Part shown: piece by piece, positions 8,865 through 16,073 of the stretch
Layout: every line of letters begins with the position of its first letter
How positions within the stretch are numbered: the stretch's first letter is position 1
Assembly (NCBI GenBank): GCA_023129165.1
Contig: JAGMCL010000080.1
Span: 1 to 45,104 of the forward strand
DNA length: 45,104 nt
Origin: Caldifarciminota bacterium
GTDB taxonomy: Bacteria; Hydrothermota; UBA3073
Direction of reading: 5' to 3'
Notes under the pieces: model-generated
Database searches by the model: none
Seen by the model: only the letters and a program-made list of their open reading frames with translations
What the model was told of the DNA's origin: nothing
Position numbers and translations under genes: made by a program

Positions 8865-8884
8865 GGTATAATGAATATTATACC
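8865..8884. promoter_or_regulatory. 20-bp perfect inverted repeat just before the ribosome-binding site
   Basis: GGTATAATGAATATTATACC (arms of 8, GAAT centre) lies directly before the AGGAGG of the 8895 gene. An identical copy lies at 33180-33199, again directly before a ribosome-binding site. It could be an operator or a 5'-UTR hairpin. Confidence 0.55.
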
Positions 8885-8894
8885 AGGAGGTTAA

Positions 8895-10313
8895 ATGAAA
8901 ACCTATAAAATCTTCTTCTACCTCCTCCCCACCCTCCTTCTAACAATCCCTTCCATTGCCGGTGAATGGAAAAGTTACATTGAATCAAACGGTATGCCAT
9001 GTCAGGAAGTGTCAGCTCTGGCTGTTGATGGAAACACCCTCTGGGTAGGGACATACGGTATGTTCAATGTAGGTGGTAATGAAATACTATCTTTTGATAT
9101 AGAAAAGGAAGAATGGACAAGTTATTCACCGGAAAAAGTTAAATGCGGTTTTGTCAACACTATTTGTGTGGACGATGATAAGGTATGGTTCGGTACAGAC
9201 AGTGGATTTGTCTTATACTCAAAACCCACGCAGGAGTGGAAAATATATTCACCTGAAATGGGACTTCCTGGACCAAAAGTATATGAAATTGTTACTTATA
9301 GAGACTATTTATGGCTTGCAACATTCCGGGAAGAGGATTTTGAATATATTGGTTGTGGACTGACACGTTTCGATAAAATGAAAGAGGAATTCCGCACATT
9401 TACAATAGAAGATGGACTACCCAGTAATAACATTGGATGTATATATTTAAAAGACGAACTTTTATGGATAGGAACTGAGAATGGATTAATAAATTATAAC
9501 CCTTGGTATGAACAGTTTGCACTTCATATTCCTAGTTTCCCGAATACTGACGATGTTATGTTACCTGGCGATCCTATAGATGAATTTATAACCTGCATGG
9601 CTTATGATAACGGTTTATACTGGTTTGGTACATATTTTCACATGCATTCATACTCTGAGAGGGATGATAAATGGACTGAATATTCAGACGGTCCTGCACC
9701 TGTTTTGGATATTCTTTTAACTAATAAAAGGGCTTGGGTCGTTTCGATGTGTCTTTTAATGATATATAACAGGATATCAAAAGAATGGCAGGAGGTTCCA
9801 ATAAAATTCCTTTCTGAGAACCACCTTTCAGGATTAAATATTAAAGCAATCTGTGCATCCCCTGATTATCTCTGGGTTGGCACAGCAGATGGTGGACTTT
9901 CAAGATATACCTTCGACAAGGATGAGCAGCCTACATTTCAAGGTTTAAAAAGAGGGTTAATGATGTATCCTGAACTTGTATCAGGATATGAAAGACCTCG
10001 CACAACACTTCATACGTTGGTGCAATCAGTGTTGGATAGTAATGTTGAAGGTATATACGACTGTTTTACTGAACAGGCACTGATAGGCATGAAAGAAGCA
10101 ATAGAAGAAAGAGAAACCAATGCAACTGATTTGTTTCTCTTATGGTTTGAAAGGGCATATCCTGATAGCTGGCAATATGTTCCCAATGATATGGCTTATG
10201 ATATGTATAAAGAATTTCAACCCGTCCTCATTGAAAATAAATGGCTTTTTGATGTCAAACCTGAAGAAGATTATGAGGAAACAGAGGAGATAGAGGAGAT
10301 GATAGAAGACTGA
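8895..10313 (+). CDS. Secreted beta-propeller protein (two-component-regulator-propeller-type repeats)
   Basis: The 472-residue product opens with a signal peptide (MKTYKIFFYLLPTLLLTIPS, cleavage near IAG). It contains a series of propeller blades, each with a W(V/F/I)GT turn: LWVGTYGMF, VWFGTDSGF, LWLATF, LWIGTENGLINYN, YWFGTYFHM and LWVGTADGGLSRY, up to about residue 345. Between blades are EWKSYIESNGMP/EWKIYSPEMGLP/FRTFTIEDGLPSN segments, the usual W..Y...(D/N)GLP connector of these sensors. The last about 120 residues are a separate acidic region ending in a run of E and D. In hybrid histidine kinases such propellers sense ligands in the periplasm; here no kinase or membrane anchor is attached. 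The start has a strong AGGAGG and an upstream palindrome. Function is unknown. Confidence 0.8.
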   Translation: MKTYKIFFYLLPTLLLTIPSIAGEWKSYIESNGMPCQEVSALAVDGNTLWVGTYGMFNVGGNEILSFDIEKEEWTSYSPEKVKCGFVNTICVDDDKVWFGTDSGFVLYSKPTQEWKIYSPEMGLPGPKVYEIVTYRDYLWLATFREEDFEYIGCGLTRFDKMKEEFRTFTIEDGLPSNNIGCIYLKDELLWIGTENGLINYNPWYEQFALHIPSFPNTDDVMLPGDPIDEFITCMAYDNGLYWFGTYFHMHSYSERDDKWTEYSDGPAPVLDILLTNKRAWVVSMCLLMIYNRISKEWQEVPIKFLSENHLSGLNIKAICASPDYLWVGTADGGLSRYTFDKDEQPTFQGLKRGLMMYPELVSGYERPRTTLHTLVQSVLDSNVEGIYDCFTEQALIGMKEAIEERETNATDLFLLWFERAYPDSWQYVPNDMAYDMYKEFQPVLIENKWLFDVKPEEDYEETEEIEEMIED

Positions 10314-10561
10314 CAATAGAGAAGTGAAGAGTGACGATTGAATATTGACTATTGAGGAACACAAATTGGAATGCAATCGTAAATAGACAATCGAAAATAG
10401 TAAATTAAAAGTAGGAGAAACGTCCTCGTTGCGATGTCTTTGTGCTTTTTGCTTTCGTGGCAGGAAAAGAATAAAATAAACCTTTGTGTCTTAGTTCCTT
10501 AGTGGCAAATATTATAAAGTATTTTTCGTGTCTTGGTGGCAATTAAAAGCAGGTAGAAATT
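10314..10561. repeat. Spacer: second copy of the 8.2-kb phrase plus hairpin and GTGTCTTAGTGGC words
   Basis: About 10329-10408 repeats 8186-8283 almost exactly but without the 20-bp hairpin. A GTAGGAG hairpin (10411-10434) with a decayed stem (AAACG against CGTTGC) follows, then three TTTGTGTCTTAGTGGC-type words. Confidence 0.75.
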
Positions 10562-10837
10562 ATGAAAGAAAAGATTGGTTTTTGTGGATTAAAATGCAGT
10601 AAATGTCCCACATTCCTGCAAACCCATAAAGATTATGAACAATGTAATGGTTGTTTTTCAAAAGATGAACAGGTTTCACGGTATGCCAGAATTTGTGAAG
10701 TAAGGAAGTGTGCTATGATGAAGCTTATCAAAAATTGTGCTTATTGTAAAAATTACCCCTGCGAAATGTTGAATAAGATTATTGCCCATGCACCTAATAC
10801 TAAAGATACTCTTGATAAAATCAGGAAAACCCTATAG
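10562..10837 (+). CDS. DUF3795 cysteine-rich protein
   Basis: The 91-residue product is cysteine-rich in the DUF3795 pattern: FCGLKCSKCPTF at residues 7-18, CNGCF at about 29, CEVRKC at about 45 and CAYCKNYPCEML near 60-71. The paired cysteines suggest one or two zinc or iron-sulfur sites. DUF3795 proteins are common in anaerobes and their function is not established. It ends with a KDTLDKIRKTL tail and is of typical length. The Shine-Dalgarno is weak. The neighbours, a secreted propeller and kptA, do not suggest a shared pathway. Confidence 0.85.
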   Translation: MKEKIGFCGLKCSKCPTFLQTHKDYEQCNGCFSKDEQVSRYARICEVRKCAMMKLIKNCAYCKNYPCEMLNKIIAHAPNTKDTLDKIRKTL

Positions 10838-11009
10838 ATAAATTTTAATATTATAATACTATTCAAAATTCAAGTATAACACTATTTTTCAATTTATCCT
10901 TTATCATTTATCCTTATCATTATTAATTAGTTTATCCTTATCATCATTAATTAGTTATTTTTTATCCTTTATCTATTGTCTCATGTCCGATGTCTCAAGT
11001 TTCTAATCC

Positions 11010-11549
11010 ATGATTAAAAATAAAGTAAAAGTTAGTAAATTTTTAAGTTTTATTCTAAGACACAAGCCTAAAGATTATGGCTTACATCTTGATAAACACG
11101 GCTTCACTAATTTTAATAAAGTATTGGATGTCCTCAAGAATAAATTTAGCGGAGTAAAAGAAGAGGATGTGAAATATATTGTAGATAATGACCCTAATAA
11201 GCGTTTTCAAATTAAAGGAGAAACTATTAGAGCACGATATGGGCACAGTGTAGAAGTAAAACCTATGGGAGACCACAGCAGGATTCCAGATGTTCTATAC
11301 CATGGAACATCACCTCAGAATGCTAAATCAATCCTAAAGGAAGGACTAAAGCCTATAAAAAGAAAATTTGTCCATCTTTCTTCAAATGAAGACGACGCTT
11401 TGAGGGTTGGAAAAAGAAAAGCTTATTATCCTGTTATTTTGGCAATAGATTCCAAAAGTGCTGAAAGCGATGGTATAAGGTTCTGGAGAGAAGGAAGGAT
11501 CTTTCTAACAAAAGAAATCCCATCTAAATACATAAGTCTATTTAAATAA
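11010..11549 (+). CDS. kptA: RNA 2'-phosphotransferase (Tpt1/KptA family)
   Basis: The 179-residue protein matches KptA/Tpt1 in length and order. It opens with SKFLSFILRHKP including the catalytic R17-H18, then LDKHGFTNFNKVL, RFQIKGETIRARYGHSV (R76 near the second catalytic arginine), YHGTS at 97-101, and VHLSSNEDDALRVGKR. The enzyme removes a splice-junction 2'-phosphate from RNA by transfer to NAD, releasing ADP-ribose 1'',2''-cyclic phosphate. In fungi it finishes tRNA splicing; bacterial members have the activity but usually no known substrate, so its task here is open (repair of damaged or ligated RNA is a reasonable guess). No ribosome-binding site is obvious. Confidence 0.92.
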   Translation: MIKNKVKVSKFLSFILRHKPKDYGLHLDKHGFTNFNKVLDVLKNKFSGVKEEDVKYIVDNDPNKRFQIKGETIRARYGHSVEVKPMGDHSRIPDVLYHGTSPQNAKSILKEGLKPIKRKFVHLSSNEDDALRVGKRKAYYPVILAIDSKSAESDGIRFWREGRIFLTKEIPSKYISLFK

Positions 11550-12100
11550 GAAATAAACCTAATATTTTGACAGGATTGACAAGATTGACATGATATATAT
11601 AAAATTTATATTGATAAAAAATTAAAAGACTTTTTTAGATACAGAGAATACGAATAAATCATGTATATCCTGTTCATCCCGTCTAAAAAATATTTGACAG
11701 GATTGACTGGATTTACAGGATAAATATAAATCTGAATTAAAGAAAAAGTAAAAGGATTTATTAATAAATAAAGAATATCAATCTTGTATATCCTGTTTAT
11801 CCCGTCTAAAAAAATTGACAGGTTGGTGGCGGAAGCACCGATAGAATTCATAAGCTGGGGATGTACATTATACTACTCCAAAGGCAAGACACTACCTATA
11901 TATCCACGCTTTGTAGGCATTACAGTGAACTTACTATATATTTCTATAAAGAGCTTGAAGAGAAGGGTGAAGACTATTTTAAGGAATCTCAACCATAAAA
12001 GTAGTTTTTATTATTAAGTTACTCTACTTCACTTCATAAATTCTTATGTACTATTACCGTTGGATGAGATAATTTTCAACACTTAAATGGAGGTGATATT
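11550..12100. repeat. Spacer of GACAGGATTGACAAG-type repeats with one unassigned stretch
   Basis: Repeats of the GACAGGATTGACAAGATTG / TATCCTGTTCATCCCGTC type fill 11567-11820. A 57-bp segment at 11715-11771 recurs identically at 12399-12455. Positions 11822-12017 are different: two overlapping frames are open for about 60 codons each, but neither product is recognisable and codons 1-13 of the longer one come from the repeat, so I do not call a gene. A decayed hicA next to hicB is possible but unproven. A strong GGAGGTGAT before hicB ends the stretch. Confidence 0.65.
11715..11771. repeat. 57-bp direct repeat, left copy
   Basis: It is identical to 12399-12455. It starts ACAGGATAAATATAAATC and ends TTATTAATAAATAA. 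The two copies bracket the lone hicB. Confidence 0.85.
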
Positions 12101-12286
12101 GTGTTGAGCAATTATACAGCCAAGTATACAAAAATAAAATCTGGTTATATGGGACAGTTAGTTGACTGGCCGGAAGTTATAACCGAGGGAAAAACATTGG
12201 AAGAGTGCAGGGAAATGCTAAAAGATGCCTTGCACGAAATGATATTAACCTATCGAGAGCAGCATAAGGAAATTCCCAAATTCTGA
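12101..12286 (+). CDS. hicB: HicB-family antitoxin-like protein, apparently without its toxin
   Basis: The 61-residue product reads as a short HicB: YTAKYTKIKSGYMGQLVDWPEVITEGKTLEECREMLKDALHEM, the partial RNase-H-like fold with the conserved G-x-x-x-x-x-P...T-x-G-x-(T/S) and E-A/C pattern, then a short C-terminus without a ribbon-helix-helix domain. It starts at GTG with GGAGG seven bases upstream. HicB normally blocks the mRNA interferase HicA encoded next to it. No intact hicA is found on either side within the window. It could be an orphan antitoxin or one that guards against HicA encoded elsewhere. It lies between 57-bp direct repeats, just before the defence island. Confidence 0.8.
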   Translation: MLSNYTAKYTKIKSGYMGQLVDWPEVITEGKTLEECREMLKDALHEMILTYREQHKEIPKF

Positions 12287-12707
12287 ACCATAGGAGATAT
12301 ATCATCCTAAGACACAATGACACTAAGACGTTAATGTTGATATGATGGAGATGTAATCATGTATATCCTGTTATCCCGTCTAAAAAAAGACAATCTTGAC
12401 AGGATAAATATAAATCTGAATTAAAGAAAAAGTAAAAGGATTTATTAATAAATAAGAAAATATTCTTATCCAGTTAATCCTGTCTAAAAAATATTTGACA
12501 GGATTGACAAGATTGACAGGATAAAAGTTAAACTTTTCGTGTCTTAGTGCCTTCGTGGCAAAATAAATATTGAACAGGTCAAAAAAATAAAATCCAATTA
12601 ACATCCACGAAAGACACTAAATACACGAAAAAAATTAATTTATGTTTTATCCTCTTGAGTACTTAATATAAATTATTTAGTAACTAATAAACATCCAATA
12701 ATAAAAT
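12287..12707. repeat. Spacer with second 57-bp repeat and an inverted TTTCGTGTCTTAGTG pair
   Basis: The spacer contains the right copy of the 57-bp repeat (12399-12455) and GACAGGATTGACAAG words (about 12493-12525). It also has an imperfect inverted repeat: TTTCGTGTCTTAGTGCC at about 12534 against its near-complement ending CACGAAA at about 12631. No gene is seen. Confidence 0.7.
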
Positions 12708-15700
12708 ATGAACATTAATGAAAAACAAAAATTAAAAAGAGCACTTAGCTTCTATTTCAAGGAAATTCATATGATCTATACAGGTGGTAATTTTAGGGAA
12801 GAAAGCTTTTATTCAGATTTTAAAAAGCTCATAGAAGAAGTTGCTCCGCTTTTCCAAAATCAAACAGAAGCAAGTGTTCTTGTTCTGCCAAAAAAGACAG
12901 AAGTAGGAATACCTGATTTTCGTGTCGGTGAGAACGGCAAAATTGTTGGATATATTGAAGCCAAAACACCAGATACAAACCTTAGGGAAATTGAAAACTC
13001 AAATCAACTTAAAAGATATCAAGACTCTCTGCCAAATCTTATTCTAACTAACTTTTTGGAGTTCAGGCTTTATAGACAATTTAAGGAGAAAAACAGAATA
13101 GTTAGTAAATTAATTAGTAAAGTAGAAGTGGGTCGTCAACATACCTTACAAAGTTTAAGCCTCCCCCCCATTCCCGAAAAATTGGAATCATTCTATGAAC
13201 TTTTAGAAAAATTCTTCTCCTTTTCCATCCCTGAGATTCAGAAGTCTTCTGCCCTCGCTATTGAACTCGCACAGCGGACCCGATTCCTTGAATCTATTCT
13301 GCAGGAGGAACTTACTCAAGAAAATGAAGAAGTAATAAGATTTTACAAGGCTTTTCAAGAAGAACTTATTGAAAGTCTGACAAAGGAAAGATTTGCCGAC
13401 CTTTATGCACAAACCATCACCTATGGACTCTTTGCTGCAAAAATGAAGGTCAAGAATGGATTCAAGAGAGAAACTGCCTGGAAATTCATTCCTGAAAGCC
13501 TCCCTCTGCTTAAAGAAATATTTTATTCTATGACAGGACCTCACTTCCCTGAATCTTTGATTTGGATTGTAGATGATATAACTCAAGTACTTGAGAAGGC
13601 TGATACTGATTCTATTCTTAAAGAATTCAAGACTACTCGGTGGGATGAAGACCCGGTAATCCACTTCTATGAAACCTTCCTTGCAACCTATAATCCAAAG
13701 GAGAGAGAACGATTAGGAGTTTATTATACTCCACTTCCAGTTGTTTCTTATATTGTAAGGTCTATTCATAAACTACTGAAAGAGAAGTTTGGAAAACCTG
13801 AAGGGCTTGCAACAAGAGACGTTACTCTTCTTGACCCAGCTGCCGGAACTCTAACCTTTGTTGTGCAGGCAATAAAACAGGTTCAGAAGGAGTTGGAGGA
13901 AAGGAAAAAGGAAGGGCTCATTAAACCATACATAGAAGAACACATCCTACCTCATTTCCATGCCTTTGAGATTCTTGTTGCTCCTTATACAGTAGGTCAT
14001 TTCAAGGTCTCTATGGTTTTGGAAGAGATGGGTTATAAGTTTAAAGAGGGTGAAAGATTTAAATTCTATCTGACAAATACCTTAGAAATGAAAGAACCAA
14101 AGCAGATAAGTTTCCTTATCGACCTTACGAAAGAAGGACAGGAGGCAAAAAAGATAAAGGATGAAATACCAATATTGGTGGTTTGTGGTAACCCTCCTTA
14201 TTCAGTAAGTTCAGAAAATAAATCTATGTTTATTGAAGGTGCAAGAGTTCCTGAAAAAATAGACGAAAAGGGGAAAGTTTTAAGATATAAATATATACCA
14301 GGCTTGATGGATGATTATAAAGAGGATGTAAGAGATGAGCGGAATATCCAACCTCTGTCTGATGATTACATAAAATTCATTCGTTTTGCTCACTGGAAAA
14401 TAGACCAGGCAGGCAAGGGAATATTAGGGTTTATCACAAATAACTCTTATCTTTCTGGAATAATACATCGTGGAATGAGGAAGAAACTTTTGGAGACCTT
14501 TGATGAGATTTTCATCCTTAATCTTCATGGTTCTTCAAGAATCGGCGAAAAAACACCAGAAGGTGGAAAAGATGAAAATGTATTTGATATTCAACAGGGT
14601 GTTGCTATTGCTTTATATGTGAAACACGAAGAATCAAAGAAAAATAAAAAGACTTATTATGCTGACCTCTGGGGACTGAGGAAGGAAGATAAGTATCCAT
14701 ATCTTTTAAATAACGATGTAAAAACTACCAAATGGCAAAAACTAAAGCCCGTTGAGCCTTACTACTTCTTTGTTCCTAAGGATTTCGCATTACAATCTGA
14801 GTATGAAAAGTTTTGGAAGGTTACGGATATTTTTAAGGAATGGTCAAGTGGAGTAAAAACCCATAGGGACCATTTTGTAGTAGGTTTTACTAAAGAAGAG
14901 ATAATCCAGAAGATGAGAATATTTACCGGAAATCTTCCTGATGAATTAGTCATGGAAAGTCTAAAACTCAAAAACACTAGAGACTGGAATCTAACAAAAG
15001 CAAGAGAAGAAGCAAGGGAAGAAAAAATAGAAAATAAGATTTGCTCTTATGCCTATAGGGCTTTCGATAATAGAAAAATATGTTATAGTTCATACTTAAT
15101 CGAGCAAGGGTGTGATAGGTGGAATTTAATGAAACATTTCATCATAAATAATCAGGATAATGTTGGATTGGTTACTACAAGGCAGCTAACCACTTATCAT
15201 TTTAATCATTCGTTTGTCACAAATATAATAGGAGATATGTGTTTCATTTCCAACAAAGGGAGGGAATCTAACTACTTCTTTCCTCTTTATCTCTACAAAC
15301 AAAGAGAATCTGAAAAGGGAAGTTCAGGTAGTAAAGTAATGATGCTTTTTGAACCCGGGGAAGATTATGAGATAAAAGAACCAAATTTCTCTCCCGCCTT
15401 TACAAAAGCATTGAATGATTGTTGCAAAAGAGAACTTTCACCAGAAGAAACCTTTTACTACATCTATGCTATCCTTTACTCCCCCACCTATCGCAAACGA
15501 TATGAGGAGTTTCTCAAAATAGATTTTCCGAGGGTTCCATTACCCTCAAATTATGAGGTCTTTAAAGAGTTAAGTAATCTCGGAAAAGAACTTGTTGAGC
15601 TTCATTTGCTCAAGTCTTCTGCCCTTGACAAGACTAAGATTGGTTTTCCAAAAAGTGGTTCTAATACAGTAGAAAAGGTTTCCTACGATTGTCAGAATCA

Positions 15701-15926
15701 ATGCGTCTACATAAACAAGGAACAATACTTTAAGGGTATATCAAAGGAAGTGTGGGAATATAGAATCGGAGCCTATCAGGTAATGCAAAAATATCTGAAG
15801 GACAGAAAAAAACGAAAACTTTCTCTTGATGAGATAAACCATTATATGAAAGTAGCAAAATCCATCCAATTAACAATTAAATTACAAGAAAAAATCGACA
15901 AAACTTATAAGAAAAACAAAATTTAA
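12708..15926 (+). CDS. One-polypeptide restriction endonuclease-N6-adenine methyltransferase (type IIG/ISP-like)
   Basis: The 1072-residue protein combines a nuclease and a DNA methyltransferase. The N-terminal domain has a PD-(D/E)XK site: GIPDF (D70) and YIEAK (E84, K86). A helical linker follows. The methyltransferase core has YYTPLPVVSYIVRSI, motif I DPAAGT at residues 376-381 and the catalytic NPPYS from residue 495. The C-terminal third should hold target recognition. This is the order of type IIG enzymes and of helicase-less type ISP relatives, which methylate adenine in their own site and cut unmodified DNA. No separate specificity or helicase subunit belongs to it. It has the window's usual AT-rich composition, unlike the helicase pair after it. 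It is the first gene of the defence island. Confidence 0.87.
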   Translation: MNINEKQKLKRALSFYFKEIHMIYTGGNFREESFYSDFKKLIEEVAPLFQNQTEASVLVLPKKTEVGIPDFRVGENGKIVGYIEAKTPDTNLREIENSNQLKRYQDSLPNLILTNFLEFRLYRQFKEKNRIVSKLISKVEVGRQHTLQSLSLPPIPEKLESFYELLEKFFSFSIPEIQKSSALAIELAQRTRFLESILQEELTQENEEVIRFYKAFQEELIESLTKERFADLYAQTITYGLFAAKMKVKNGFKRETAWKFIPESLPLLKEIFYSMTGPHFPESLIWIVDDITQVLEKADTDSILKEFKTTRWDEDPVIHFYETFLATYNPKERERLGVYYTPLPVVSYIVRSIHKLLKEKFGKPEGLATRDVTLLDPAAGTLTFVVQAIKQVQKELEERKKEGLIKPYIEEHILPHFHAFEILVAPYTVGHFKVSMVLEEMGYKFKEGERFKFYLTNTLEMKEPKQISFLIDLTKEGQEAKKIKDEIPILVVCGNPPYSVSSENKSMFIEGARVPEKIDEKGKVLRYKYIPGLMDDYKEDVRDERNIQPLSDDYIKFIRFAHWKIDQAGKGILGFITNNSYLSGIIHRGMRKKLLETFDEIFILNLHGSSRIGEKTPEGGKDENVFDIQQGVAIALYVKHEESKKNKKTYYADLWGLRKEDKYPYLLNNDVKTTKWQKLKPVEPYYFFVPKDFALQSEYEKFWKVTDIFKEWSSGVKTHRDHFVVGFTKEEIIQKMRIFTGNLPDELVMESLKLKNTRDWNLTKAREEAREEKIENKICSYAYRAFDNRKICYSSYLIEQGCDRWNLMKHFIINNQDNVGLVTTRQLTTYHFNHSFVTNIIGDMCFISNKGRESNYFFPLYLYKQRESEKGSSGSKVMMLFEPGEDYEIKEPNFSPAFTKALNDCCKRELSPEETFYYIYAILYSPTYRKRYEEFLKIDFPRVPLPSNYEVFKELSNLGKELVELHLLKSSALDKTKIGFPKSGSNTVEKVSYDCQNQCVYINKEQYFKGISKEVWEYRIGAYQVMQKYLKDRKKRKLSLDEINHYMKVAKSIQLTIKLQEKIDKTYKKNKI

Positions 15927-16073
15927 GTTGCCGTATCGTCTAAGAAAGTCTCTTATATTACAACCACACTTACCGGCAGGTAGGCGTCAGTTAAGTATGT
16001 CTTTATTTCTGTTGTACATCGAACAGTACTATATATAAGCAGTTTATGCGAAGTAGCGGTTTAAAATGAGTTT
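15927..16073. other. Left junction of the GC-richer module
   Basis: This 147-bp gap lacks the word repeats that fill spacers elsewhere. A fragment related to the 8237 hairpin lies at 15971-15986 (TACC/GGTA stem). Composition rises in G+C soon after 16074. Confidence 0.5.

Noticed and set aside
11784-12017. A 77-codon open frame before hicB as a gene (possible HicA)
   Set aside because: Its first 13 codons are spacer repeat, a second frame is open over the same bases, there is no ribosome-binding site, and neither product shows a HicA motif.
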